From Anaerolineae bacterium (GTDB lineage: Bacteria > Chloroflexota > Anaerolineae > Aggregatilineales > Phototrophicaceae), in the NCBI GenBank assembly GCA_022843385.1, contig JALHNT010000016.1:62001-126000 (forward strand): 64,000 bases of DNA, in the 5' to 3' direction. The first letter of the stretch is position 1; every line of letters starts with the position of its first letter. Positions 53,964 through 62,853 of this stretch are shown here, piece after piece. Both the position numbers and the translations under genes were made by a program. Below the pieces are notes generated by a model. It had not been told where the DNA came from. It searched no databases and saw only the letters and a list, made by a program, of their open reading frames with translations.

Positions 53964-56099
53964 ATGATGCCTTATCGTTTATTTTTTCTGATTGCCCTGC
54001 TCTTGCCGGGAATGTGGGCGCAGGCGCAAGATAACATCGACCCGCCGCGCGCCTCGTTGGTGGCCTATGAATGTCTCTTTGATCCTTCGACGAACAGCAG
54101 CACGATTCGGGCGGTGCTGACCGGCACCAATGGGCTGCCCATCGCGCTCGATACGGTGCAGCCGACGGTGGCAGTGGCTGGGACGACAACGGTGCTGCCG
54201 CCGGAGCAAATCAGCAAGATCATGCTGCCGCTTCGTCCGCCGCTTCAGATGATTATCGTGTTGGACATCACCAGCACCGTGCCGATTGAACAGATCGTCA
54301 ACGCGGTCAGCACCCGTCTGATGCCGCAGTTGAATGTTGAAGATCAGGTAGCCTTGATTACCTTCAGCGGTGAAGTTGCGCCAGTGACGCAGTTTTACAC
54401 CGATAAGAACCGCCTCATCAATGAACACATGATCGATCTGCCGACGCTGGACGGTGACAATCAGTTGTATGGAGCGATTGACAGCGCGGTGAAGAGTTTT
54501 CCCTTCAACAGCCCTTTTCGTAAAGTTGTGCTGGTACTGACCGATTCAGGGCAGCGTAGCGCCGAACAACCACAGATTGAGTCCATTATCGCTGACGCGG
54601 TCAATAATCAGGTGCAGATCTATCCCATCGGCTTTTACACCCGTGATGTTCCCGATGTTCCGGTGCTGCAGCAACTGGCAAATGGCACCAGCGGCTTTGG
54701 CTGGTATTACACCGAGATTCGCAACAGCCGCGCCTCGATTGAGGAAGCTGTTGGTCAATTTCTGAATCGCTTCGTCCAAACTCTAAACAGCGAAATTCAG
54801 ATGAACGTCAATATGCAGGGATTGGTGCCAGACGCAACTGGGCATGTGCTGCTCAATCTGAATCTGGTGACGCCTAATGATGGCACGCTCATCACCACGG
54901 TGCGCTGTCCGCTCACCTTGCTGAATCATGCCATTCGTTTCATCAATCCGCCGATTGATAACACGGCGGTCAACGGACAATTCCAGTTCAGTGTGGCAGT
55001 TGAGTCCGATCTCAGCCCGGACTTGTGGCGGGTGGTGTTCCTGCGCGATGACGTAGAAGTGCAAAACTCCTCCAATACCATTTATACCTTCGATGCAGCA
55101 CAGGTGCAACCGGGGTATCACACGGTAGGAGCGCAGCTTCGAAACCAGAGCGGGCAAGTGTTGGCGACCACCGCGACAGCCGTGCGTGTGTATACGCAGC
55201 AGCGTTTGCAGTTGACGCTGGGGGAGGGGGCGGTATCGCCATTGAGTGGTGTGGTGCGGATGGAAGTCAATGCCAACCCTGGCTTTGTCCTTCAGGATGC
55301 CCGTTTTCAGATCGCTCGCCTGACCGATCCACGCAATGTCCAGTTATTGGGAACGCGGCCATTCCAGGGCAGCCAGGCGGTGCTGGTGGATGACAACATT
55401 TACCAGACGGTCAGCGCTCTCTTCCCCAGTATCACGGCACAGGATCAGTTCCAGATAACAGTGATTGTTCCTGGATTGCCAGAGACCGACCCACCGCTGG
55501 CCTTCAGCAATGAATTGGTGGTCTCGCTGGTGACGCCGGACGAACCGGTGATAGAAGCCCCACAGGTGGTGGAAGCGCCGCCGGTTGATCTGCCCTGGCA
55601 TCTATTGCCAGCGACTTTTGGTGGAATAGCCATACCGCGCTGGTCGCTGGCCTCGCTGGCAGGGGGGCTGCTCATCCTGAATTTCATCCTGTTTCAGGTG
55701 GTGCGGCGGCGACGGATCGACCGTCTGATTCATAATGTTGATCGGCATGATCTGAGTCCGCAGTTGATGGCGATTACACTGCGGCGCGGTGATATGAAAC
55801 AGTCATTCACCCTGACCAAGAAGACATTCAACATCGGACGTGGGTCGACAAATGACATTAATCTGGGAGATGATCCGAATATCTCGCGGCAGCACGGGGT
55901 AGTCATGTGGCGCAAAAAAGGTTGGTATTACAGCAACCGCAAGGGGCCGAATGTGACACGGATTGATGGCAAGCGTTATCGTGGGTTGGTGTGGTACCGC
56001 CTGGAGGCCATCACCGAGATGGAGATTGGGCAAAACCTGTTGATCTTCCATTCTAATGCCCAGCAAGATCTGTCGGATTTTATCAAGACCAATCTGTAA
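53964..56099 (+). CDS. VWA-domain membrane protein with C-terminal FHA domain
   Basis: 711 residues from ATG 53964, with GAGAGAG upstream and a signal peptide following (MMPYRLFFLIALLLPGMWAQ). A GTG at 53946 would add six residues. The VWA domain (about 93-265) has the metal-site motif VLDITSTVP near 98 and VLTDSGQRS near 192. Beta-sandwich regions follow to about 545. A membrane segment at about 558-582 is followed by a basic stretch and a cytosolic FHA domain (about 616-711; FNIGRGSTNDINLGDD; NISRQHGVV). An external adhesion-type VWA joined to an internal phosphothreonine reader suggests transmembrane signalling or assembly of the secretion complex. Confidence 0.85.
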   Translation: MMPYRLFFLIALLLPGMWAQAQDNIDPPRASLVAYECLFDPSTNSSTIRAVLTGTNGLPIALDTVQPTVAVAGTTTVLPPEQISKIMLPLRPPLQMIIVLDITSTVPIEQIVNAVSTRLMPQLNVEDQVALITFSGEVAPVTQFYTDKNRLINEHMIDLPTLDGDNQLYGAIDSAVKSFPFNSPFRKVVLVLTDSGQRSAEQPQIESIIADAVNNQVQIYPIGFYTRDVPDVPVLQQLANGTSGFGWYYTEIRNSRASIEEAVGQFLNRFVQTLNSEIQMNVNMQGLVPDATGHVLLNLNLVTPNDGTLITTVRCPLTLLNHAIRFINPPIDNTAVNGQFQFSVAVESDLSPDLWRVVFLRDDVEVQNSSNTIYTFDAAQVQPGYHTVGAQLRNQSGQVLATTATAVRVYTQQRLQLTLGEGAVSPLSGVVRMEVNANPGFVLQDARFQIARLTDPRNVQLLGTRPFQGSQAVLVDDNIYQTVSALFPSITAQDQFQITVIVPGLPETDPPLAFSNELVVSLVTPDEPVIEAPQVVEAPPVDLPWHLLPATFGGIAIPRWSLASLAGGLLILNFILFQVVRRRRIDRLIHNVDRHDLSPQLMAITLRRGDMKQSFTLTKKTFNIGRGSTNDINLGDDPNISRQHGVVMWRKKGWYYSNRKGPNVTRIDGKRYRGLVWYRLEAITEMEIGQNLLIFHSNAQQDLSDFIKTNL

Positions 56100-57383
56100 A
56101 TGCCGGTCATACGTCTGTCGAGTGCGATTGTGCAGACCAGCCAGCAGTATCGCGCTCAGATCAACACGCGCCTGACGGTGGGGGAGCTGGCGCAGCAGTT
56201 GGCGCACCAGGACAGTCGGGTGCAGGTCAATGCGTTGGAGCTGGCGCGCCCGCTGCGGATGAATCAGACTCTAGCAGACGCTAATGTGACGCTGGGGGAT
56301 CGGCTGGCCTTCTTTGTCCATGCGCCTCGAACTGCTGCCTGGAACCAGCAGCAGAGCGATGATCAGCGCTTACGTTTCATCGCCGGCGACGTCGAAATCA
56401 TCCCGCCGCAGACACGGGCGGTGCTGGTGGGTCGACCCAACGCCGAGCAAACGCCGGACGTAGATCTGCGCTACTTCGTCGCACCCGGCGATCTGGAGTT
56501 CGTCTCGCGCCAGTGCTTGCGCCTGGACTTCGATGACTGGGCGCAGTGCTGGACGATCACCCGTATCGGTCAGACGCGGGTGCTCGTCAATGATATCGAA
56601 TTAAGCGGCACATCACTGCGATTGAATAAGGAACAACGCCTGCGGTTGTTCCGCGCCAGCGACGATCCCCGCCACAGCGATGCCCGTCCGCTGGCCGAAA
56701 TCACGCTGTTTGTCGCCGTGAGCGCCGATGGCACGACTGCTTTTCGTGGCGATCAGGCGATGGTCGAACTGCGGGTCGGCCTGGAAGAACGGGCGCATCT
56801 GCTGAACGTGTCGGAACAGGTCACCGCGCGGCAGATCGCCGGTGGATTGGCGAGCCATTATCGACTGCCGCTGAATGCCGATGTCAGCCTGTGTGCGCTG
56901 CGGTTACTCGCGCCGCAGATGCTGCTGCACCTGGTGGATCAGCCAGATGATTCCTTTCTCTATACTGCCATCAATGTTCATCAATCGGAAAGCACGCTGC
57001 TGCTGCGCGATGTACACGAGGCGGAGCGGTTTTATGCGGTGGTGGCCGGGCAGGATCATGATGTCAAGCTGATTGGCTGCCGAGCGCGCCTGGATTTGCC
57101 ACAGCCTGATCTGGATGTTGATCTCTACGAAACGTTGTCAGCCTTTGGGCATGATCCACGTACACCACAGGAACGTATCCCGTATCTGGCACAGCTTGTT
57201 TATCGCGTGGTGGATCGACGCTGGTGGATTCGGATGGACGAGCGTTCGCTGGTGCCGATGTTCATCAACAGTACCCGTGCGGACCCCGAGGCGGCGATGG
57301 AACTCGCCAGCGGTGACATGATCAGCTTTGGCCCCAGCATCAGCCATTATTATGCCCGACTGATGGTGAGCATCCGTGACTGA
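56100..57383 (+). CDS. Ubiquitin-like/FHA-like tandem protein, candidate type VII cytosolic component
   Basis: 427 residues starting on the base after the previous stop. Residues 1-78 look like a ubiquitin-like beta-grasp of the YukD/EsaB/EccD type (LTVGELAQQLA; LRMNQTLADANVTLGDRLAF). Residues about 98-205 are FHA-like (TRAVLVGRPN; FVSRQCLRLDFDD; RVLVNDIEL). Residues about 215-300 repeat the ubiquitin-like pattern (VELRVGLEERAHLLN; LNADVSLCALRLLAPQ). The C-terminal part (about 318-427) resembles a second FHA domain ending ISFGPSISHYYARLMV. No membrane segment is present. YukD-type domains are core type VII parts, so this gene links the plus-strand half of the locus to the EssC half. Domain calls are by pattern and need structure comparison. 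Confidence 0.65.
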   Translation: MPVIRLSSAIVQTSQQYRAQINTRLTVGELAQQLAHQDSRVQVNALELARPLRMNQTLADANVTLGDRLAFFVHAPRTAAWNQQQSDDQRLRFIAGDVEIIPPQTRAVLVGRPNAEQTPDVDLRYFVAPGDLEFVSRQCLRLDFDDWAQCWTITRIGQTRVLVNDIELSGTSLRLNKEQRLRLFRASDDPRHSDARPLAEITLFVAVSADGTTAFRGDQAMVELRVGLEERAHLLNVSEQVTARQIAGGLASHYRLPLNADVSLCALRLLAPQMLLHLVDQPDDSFLYTAINVHQSESTLLLRDVHEAERFYAVVAGQDHDVKLIGCRARLDLPQPDLDVDLYETLSAFGHDPRTPQERIPYLAQLVYRVVDRRWWIRMDERSLVPMFINSTRADPEAAMELASGDMISFGPSISHYYARLMVSIRD

Positions 57384-57460
57384 GGAGTACCAAGATACTG
57401 CTTTGTCTGGAAATCCGTATAAAACCATTGGGAGCATGTGTCAATTCAGAACTAGCCGAC

Positions 57461-57487
57461 TTGCGCAAAATAAAGTCATGCTATAAT
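57461..57487 (+). promoter_or_regulatory. Extended -10 promoter at the head of the eCIS operon
   Basis: TGC-TATAAT (57479-57487), with TTGCGC (57461-57466) as a weak -35 at 15-base spacing. The -10 overlaps the first in-frame ATG (57486), so a transcript from here starts near 57494 and must use a later start codon. Confidence 0.65.
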
Positions 57488-57515
57488 GCCAAGTGTTGCG
57501 GAAGTTAAAACCATC

Positions 57516-57520
57516 AAGGG
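57516..57520 (+). promoter_or_regulatory. Ribosome binding site fixing the AAA ATPase start
   Basis: AAGGG lies seven bases before GTG 57528, while ATG 57486 has no ribosome site and would be untranscribed from the promoter above. Confidence 0.6.
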
Positions 57521-57527
57521 TGTGTGC

Positions 57528-59585
57528 GTGATCGCCACGAGTGTGCATCAATTGCAGGAAGCACTAAGGCGTATCGATGAGTTTATCCGGTCGGCGGTGG
57601 CCCGCGCGCAGGCAAACGCGGATAGCCCAACGGATTCCCTTCGTGGTCTGATTATTTCCCATGATGAAGTTGACCTGTATCTCTCGCGCCAGGCACTTTC
57701 CCCTTCGCCTTATGCCGGACTGAATGCCAGTGTACTTGACACTTTCGCTGACTGGCCGATTGACCCTTCTCCACTCAGCCGACTGATCACGACGTTCCAG
57801 TTGACTCCAGTGGATGTCTGTATCCTGCTGCTGACAGCAGCGCCAGAGCTGGATCGCCGCTATGAACGGCTATACGCCTATCTGAATGATGATATTTCCG
57901 AGCGTCGCCCAACGGTTAACCTGATGCTGAATCTGCTGGGAGATGATGTCGATGGGCGCTTCCAGGTTTGGGATCGCCTCCAACCTCATCAACCGCTTCG
58001 TCATTATCACTTGTTGGATTGCCTGGCTGAGACCGGACGCCAGCAAGCTACATTTTTAGCCCATTATCTGAAGGTCGATCAGCGCATTCTGTCATTTCTG
58101 TTGGGTGATGAACGTCCTGATGAACGTCTGAAGGGTACGGTTCGGTCAGAAGCGACTCCTGGTCTGCCGCCGGCAACATTAGAACTGGAGGCGATTGCGG
58201 CCGCAATGCCCGATGCGCCGTTTGTGTTCATGCTGGGCGGGCGGGGGATGGGGCAAAGCGAGACGGCACAGCATCTGTGTGCTGTTGCAGGTTGGTCGCT
58301 GGTGATGGTGGATTTTCCGGCCTGCCTGGCGCTGGAGTTGCCGCCGGCGATGAATTGGCGTCTGGCGCTGCGCGAAGGCTATCTGGCGAATGCCGCGCTG
58401 TTTCTCGATGGCTGGGATGGCGCGTTGAACGACCAGCGTCACGTCAACACGGTTTTTTGGTCGGCATTGATGCAGTATCCCTATCCGGTATTCATCAGCG
58501 CTCAGACTGAGTGGGAGCCGCCTGACATCGAGCGAACCCGGCGGATGCTGCGGCTGCAATTCTCGCTGCCGGATTATGGTGAGCGCCTCTCGACCTGGGA
58601 GAATCTGCTTTCCAATCATGGTGCAGAATTAGACGCGGCTGTGCTGGATGAACTGGCGACCAAGTTCCGCTTCACTCATGCCCAGATTGCGCGGGCAGTA
58701 CAAGCAGCCGCCGATCGGGCGGCTTCACGCGGGATGCTGGTGACGAAGGCCGATCTGTATGCCGGGGCGCAGGCTCATGCCGGGCTGCGGTTGGGGCACC
58801 TGGCCGAACAGGTCAGCCCGCGCTATAGCTGGGATCGCCTGATTTTGCCGCCAGATCAGATGAGTCAATTACGGGAGCTGACGGCGCGCGCCCGTTTTGC
58901 CCATATCGTCAAGCACGATTGGGGATTTGGTCAGAAGATCGGCAATATCAACGGAATCAGCGCGTTGTTCGCCGGTGAGAGTGGCACGGGTAAGACGCTG
59001 GCCGCCGAAGTGGTGGCGCATGAATTGGGTCTGGTGATGTATAAGATTGATCTCTCAGCAGTGGTCAGCAAGTACATCGGCGAGACCGAAAAGAATCTGA
59101 GCGCGATTTTTGGTGAAGCGCGCGCCGGCAACGCCATCCTGTTCTTCGATGAAGCCGATGCCTTGTTCGGTAAGCGCTCGGAAGTGAAGGATGCCCGTGA
59201 TCGTTACGCCAATATTGAGATTGCTTATCTGCTCCAGCAGATTGAAGGCTATGACGGCGTGGTGATCCTGGCGACCAATTATCGCCAGAATATTGATGAA
59301 GCCTTCACCCGTCGCCTGGATTTCCTGGTGGATTTCCCATTTCCGGATACCGAGTATCGCGCTCATATCTGGCGGGCGCACTTCCCGGACGAAGCGCCGA
59401 TGGGCCAGGATGTTGATGTGTCTGATTTGGCGCAGCGCTACCGGCTCTCCGGTGGCAATATTCGGAATGTGGCGGTGGCGTCGGCATTCCTGGCAGCAGC
59501 CGATGGGCGCGTGATTACGATGGCGCATATCCGCAATGCGGTCCGGCGTGAGCATCAGAAGATGGGTCGTTTGTTGCAGGACTGA
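57528..59585 (+). CDS. eCIS-associated AAA+ ATPase
   Basis: 685 residues from GTG 57528 (see ribosome site and promoter). The N-terminal 200 residues are helical (VHQLQEALRRIDEFI; LTAAPELDRRYERLYAYLN). A first, degenerate AAA module has FMLGGRGMGQSETAQ near 235, lacking the P-loop Lys. The second AAA module is intact: ALFAGESGTGKTLAAE near 479, Walker B AILFFDEADALFGKRSEV near 537, sensor VVILATNYRQNIDEAFTRRLD near 575 and a C-terminal lid. It matches the Afp15/Pvc15-type ATPase of contractile injection systems, thought to help assembly or cargo loading. It leads the eCIS operon. Confidence 0.9.
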   Translation: MIATSVHQLQEALRRIDEFIRSAVARAQANADSPTDSLRGLIISHDEVDLYLSRQALSPSPYAGLNASVLDTFADWPIDPSPLSRLITTFQLTPVDVCILLLTAAPELDRRYERLYAYLNDDISERRPTVNLMLNLLGDDVDGRFQVWDRLQPHQPLRHYHLLDCLAETGRQQATFLAHYLKVDQRILSFLLGDERPDERLKGTVRSEATPGLPPATLELEAIAAAMPDAPFVFMLGGRGMGQSETAQHLCAVAGWSLVMVDFPACLALELPPAMNWRLALREGYLANAALFLDGWDGALNDQRHVNTVFWSALMQYPYPVFISAQTEWEPPDIERTRRMLRLQFSLPDYGERLSTWENLLSNHGAELDAAVLDELATKFRFTHAQIARAVQAAADRAASRGMLVTKADLYAGAQAHAGLRLGHLAEQVSPRYSWDRLILPPDQMSQLRELTARARFAHIVKHDWGFGQKIGNINGISALFAGESGTGKTLAAEVVAHELGLVMYKIDLSAVVSKYIGETEKNLSAIFGEARAGNAILFFDEADALFGKRSEVKDARDRYANIEIAYLLQQIEGYDGVVILATNYRQNIDEAFTRRLDFLVDFPFPDTEYRAHIWRAHFPDEAPMGQDVDVSDLAQRYRLSGGNIRNVAVASAFLAAADGRVITMAHIRNAVRREHQKMGRLLQD

Positions 59586-59598
59586 TAAAGGCAATTGT

Positions 59599-60321
59599 AT
59601 GCTGCACGATTTTGACAAGACACTGGAAAATCTGCTTCTGCGCGAAGGCAATCTCAATCCTTCCGAGATTGATATTTCGTTTGAGTCGCCAACCGGTGAA
59701 TGGTCATCCCGCCTGAGCCGTCCGACGATCAATCTGTGGTGTTTTGATCTACGGGAAAATCTGCGGCTGCGTCCGTCTACCCCGACGAATGTGCCGGGAT
59801 TAGCCGAGCGCCAGGCGAGCGTGATGAACGGCAATAGTCGAATTACCGTCAACAACACCACCAAGCGCATGGATATCAATTATCTGGTGACAGCCTGGGC
59901 GCGCAAACCCGAAGATGAGCATCAATTGTTGTGGCGGGCGCTGGCGGTGTTGAAGCGCTTCCCACACCTCGACCCCGACAAGTGTGAAGGGGCGCTGCGC
60001 TACCAGAATTTCTATATCCCGTTGATTGTGGCGGATATGGGCATCACGGCCACCAGCTCAATCAATTTTGTCGATTTGTGGAGCGTACTGGATAACCAGA
60101 TGCGGTTAGGGTTCATCTTGTCGTCTACCCTGGAACTCGACCTGCATATGGCGCTCGACGTACCGCTGGTACTGGAAGGTATTTTCCGCGTTGGCGAGGC
60201 AGAGAATCCGCCTGATAATAAGCTGACGCATCTGGCTGATGAAGTCCGGATAAAGCCAAAACCGGGACAGACGCCTGAGAAAAAGGTATTGGCAAAGAAA
60301 GGCAAAGGGGAGGGGAGCTGA
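59599..60321 (+). CDS. DUF4255 (Pvc16/Afp16-type) eCIS tail-terminator/cap protein
   Basis: 240 residues from ATG 59599, with AAAGG seven bases upstream. The family pattern is visible: an N-terminal helix with LLLREG, INLWCFDLRENLRLR near 45, RMDINYLVTAWARKPEDEH near 90, ALAVLKRFPHL and a GALRYQ strand. Afp16/Pvc16 proteins cap the tube-sheath and set its length. The C-terminus is Lys-rich and disordered (KKVLAKKGKGEGS). It lies 13 bases after the ATPase gene. Confidence 0.88.
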   Translation: MLHDFDKTLENLLLREGNLNPSEIDISFESPTGEWSSRLSRPTINLWCFDLRENLRLRPSTPTNVPGLAERQASVMNGNSRITVNNTTKRMDINYLVTAWARKPEDEHQLLWRALAVLKRFPHLDPDKCEGALRYQNFYIPLIVADMGITATSSINFVDLWSVLDNQMRLGFILSSTLELDLHMALDVPLVLEGIFRVGEAENPPDNKLTHLADEVRIKPKPGQTPEKKVLAKKGKGEGS

Positions 60322-60395
60322 TTATCGACAAAAGACAGCAGGCACTACTCAAACAGCATGTCTTGAGACGACACCAATAAAGGAGAACTGTTCGT

Positions 60396-61970
60396 ATGCC
60401 AAACTATCTTTCACCCGGCGTATACATGGAAGAAGTTGATCGCGGTACGAAGCCGATTGAATCGGTTGGCACGGCGGTGGCGGCCTTCATCGGCTACACC
60501 GAAAAAGCCACCGATGTCAAGAACGGCCAAACCATATCGCTGGTCGGCAAACCCACGCTGGTGACTAACTGGTCGCAATATTTGCAGAAATTCGGTGGGT
60601 TTGCGGCAGGCGCGTATCTGCCGGACTCAGTTTATGGCTATTTTAACAATGGCGGTACGATTGCCTATGTGGTCAGTCTCAAGACGCTCGGTTCATCCGC
60701 CGACCCGGATGTGGCGACGCCGGCCAAGGCCACGCTAAAAACGGAAGGCGAACGCGGCCAGAAGCTGATCGACATTGTTGCCAAAGAAGGCGGCAACAAG
60801 GGCAACAGCATCGAGGTCGAAGTGCGTCCGGTTGAGGCGACAGGCGAAGACGGCAAGGCCAAGCCCAGCGAATTCAACCTGGTCATCAAGGTTGGCGGGC
60901 AGATTGAGGAGACTTACAACAACCTCAGCACCGGCGAGGGCGAGAACAATGTGGCGACCGTGCTGCAAACTCGTTCGCGTTTGGTGACGGCGCAGGTGGT
61001 CGGTAAGGCGGAACTGGTACCGGCAGCCGGGGCAACCGCGCTGGCAGGCGGCGAACTGAAGGAAAAGAAGATCAGCCTGAAGGATTACCAGGGCAGCGTT
61101 TCGGAACGTCGTGGTCTGGGTGGTCTGGAACCGCTGGAAGATGTGACCATGATTATCGCCCCCGATCTGATGTCGAGCTATCAAGCCGGCGAGATCGATA
61201 TGAAGGGTGTGCAGGCAGTGCAGCAGGCCATCATCGATTACTGCGAGCTGGTGCGCTACTGCTTCGCAATTCTGGATGCGCCTCCTGGTTTGATGCCGCA
61301 GGAAGTGAAGGAATGGCGCAATCAGGTCAACTACGACACGACTCGCGCGGCTGTGTACTATCCCTGGATCGAAATCGCCGATATGACCGGCAACAATGGT
61401 CGTACCCGTCACGTCCCGCCCAGCGGACACATGGCTGGCGTGTACGCCCGTGTCGATAATACGCGCGGTGTTCACAAAGCGCCGGCCAACGAAATCGTGC
61501 GTGGGGCGCTGGGTCTGGAAGTCATGGTGACCAAGGGCGAGCATGATCTGCTGAACCCGATTGGCGTCAACGTCATCCGCACCTTCCCTGGTCGCGGCAT
61601 TCGTGTCTGGGGCGCGCGCACCCTGTCGAGCGATGCGGCCTGGCGTTACATTAACGTTCGCCGCTTGTTCAACATGGTTGAAGAGAGCATCGAACGGGGT
61701 TCGCAGTGGGTGGTGTTTGAACCGAATGATCAGTTCCTGTGGGGCCGTGTAAGCCGCGATGTGGCGGCCTATCTGCGGACGGTCTGGCGTTCGGGTGCGC
61801 TGTTCGGCTCGACGCCGGAACAGGCCTTCTATGTCAAGTGCGACGCTGAGACCAATCCACCGGAAGCGCGCGATCTGGGGCAACTGGTGGTCGAGATCGG
61901 TATTGCGCCGGTCAAGCCAGCGGAGTTTGTCATCTTCCGTGTCAGCCAATGGAATGGCGACGCTCAATAG
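60396..61970 (+). CDS. Contractile tail sheath protein of the eCIS
   Basis: 524 residues with AAAGGAG upstream. The start is the conserved sheath N-terminus (YLSPGVYMEEVDRGTKPIES; AAFIGYTEKA). A variable insert at about 100-235 includes a GEDGKAKPS loop. The C-terminal core carries GVHKAPANEIVRGALGLEV near 365, INPIG-like NPIGVNVIRTFPGRGIRVWG near 385 and RYINVRRLFNMVEESI. It ends in the interlocking strand EFVIFRVSQWNGD. Sheath rings wrap the tube and contract to drive it outward. Only one sheath gene is in the window. Confidence 0.95.
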   Translation: MPNYLSPGVYMEEVDRGTKPIESVGTAVAAFIGYTEKATDVKNGQTISLVGKPTLVTNWSQYLQKFGGFAAGAYLPDSVYGYFNNGGTIAYVVSLKTLGSSADPDVATPAKATLKTEGERGQKLIDIVAKEGGNKGNSIEVEVRPVEATGEDGKAKPSEFNLVIKVGGQIEETYNNLSTGEGENNVATVLQTRSRLVTAQVVGKAELVPAAGATALAGGELKEKKISLKDYQGSVSERRGLGGLEPLEDVTMIIAPDLMSSYQAGEIDMKGVQAVQQAIIDYCELVRYCFAILDAPPGLMPQEVKEWRNQVNYDTTRAAVYYPWIEIADMTGNNGRTRHVPPSGHMAGVYARVDNTRGVHKAPANEIVRGALGLEVMVTKGEHDLLNPIGVNVIRTFPGRGIRVWGARTLSSDAAWRYINVRRLFNMVEESIERGSQWVVFEPNDQFLWGRVSRDVAAYLRTVWRSGALFGSTPEQAFYVKCDAETNPPEARDLGQLVVEIGIAPVKPAEFVIFRVSQWNGDAQ

Positions 61971-62007
61971 CCGTACACCAATCATCTAGTGAAGGAGTTA
62001 GCATACC

Positions 62008-62451
62008 ATGCCTGTTCGTGAGACTGATCCGTTAGAAGGTTTTCTTTTCCAGCTCGATCTGTCGGGCGGCGTCACCGGCTGGTTCACTGAAATCAGTGGA
62101 CTCGGCTCGGAGAACGAAGTCGTGGAACACAAGGTCCAGAATAAGGGAATCGACTTCGTCATCAAGAATCCAGGCCGCTTGAAGTGGGGCGATGTCACCC
62201 TCAAGCGCGGGATCACCGCCGTGATGGATGTGTGGACCTGGCGTAAGCAGGTCGAAAATGGCGATATGAAGGGCGCACGCAAAAATGGTTCGATCTCGAT
62301 GCTGGATCGTGAACGTAACCTGGTTGCACAGTGGGACTTCACCAATGCCTGGCCGTCCAAAGTGACCGGCCCGGCGCTGCAAGCCGACTCGAATGCCTAT
62401 GGCATCGAAGAAATGGTGATTGTTCATGAAGGCATCGTGCGCGTGAAATAG
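62008..62451 (+). CDS. Tail tube protein 1 (gp19/Afp1-like)
   Basis: 147 residues with AAGGAG upstream. It has the tube pattern DPLEGFLFQLDLSGGVTGWF, EISGLGSENEVVEHKVQNKG near 30, RLKWGDVTLKRGITAVMDVW near 60 and EMVIVHEGIVRVK at the end. These proteins stack as hexamers into the inner tube. It follows the sheath as in other contractile injection systems. Confidence 0.93.
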   Translation: MPVRETDPLEGFLFQLDLSGGVTGWFTEISGLGSENEVVEHKVQNKGIDFVIKNPGRLKWGDVTLKRGITAVMDVWTWRKQVENGDMKGARKNGSISMLDRERNLVAQWDFTNAWPSKVTGPALQADSNAYGIEEMVIVHEGIVRVK

Positions 62452-62485
62452 CGGGTAACGACAGACAGGGGCATTGCGGCATATC

Positions 62486-62851
62486 ATGATACAGACCGAG
62501 TATCCGTTCGTTCTGCCGAAAGGCTTCATTGATGACAATGGTGCCTTGCACAAAGAAGGTACGATGCGGTTGGCAACGGCGATGGACGAAATCCTGCCCC
62601 TGCGTGATCCGCGCGTGAGGAATAACGAGGCCTATCTGGTGGTGATCCTGCTGTCGCAGGTCATCACCAGACTCGGAACGCTGCCGAAGATTTCGCCCAA
62701 TATCGTGGAGAAATTCTTCGCGGCTGATCTGGCTTATTTGCAGGACTTATACCGGCAGCTCAATGATGCCGAACCCCGCACCATGAACGTCATCTGTCCA
62801 CAGTGCGGGCATGAACATCAAGTGGAGATTCCCCCGCTGGGGGAATCGTAA
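62486..62851 (+). CDS. Small eCIS protein with C-terminal zinc ribbon, tail-assembly-chaperone-like
   Basis: 121 residues from ATG 62486. The N-terminus has PFVLPKGFIDDNGALHKEG, followed by the helical RLATAMDEILPLRDPRV and VVILLSQVITRLGTLPKI. The C-terminal half zinc site is VICPQCGHEHQVEIPP. This kind of protein sits between tube and baseplate genes in Afp/PVC-type loci and in the chaperone position of phage tails. The gene ends inside a perfect hairpin (62827-62847) and a DUF6760 frame continues in the -1 frame. Confidence 0.75.
   Translation: MIQTEYPFVLPKGFIDDNGALHKEGTMRLATAMDEILPLRDPRVRNNEAYLVVILLSQVITRLGTLPKISPNIVEKFFAADLAYLQDLYRQLNDAEPRTMNVICPQCGHEHQVEIPPLGES
62827..62847 (+). promoter_or_regulatory. 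Perfect hairpin at the end of the zinc-ribbon gene, possible frameshift or coupling signal
   Basis: GATTCCCCC (62827-62835) pairs fully with GGGGGAATC (62839-62847) over a GCT loop, one base before the TAA. No T run follows, so it is not a classical terminator. It lies exactly where the frame changes to DUF6760. Confidence 0.6.
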
Positions 62852-62853
62852 GC

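Noticed and set aside
60735-61985. 416-codon minus-strand frame opposite the sheath gene
   Set aside because: Antisense of a strongly conserved sheath protein.
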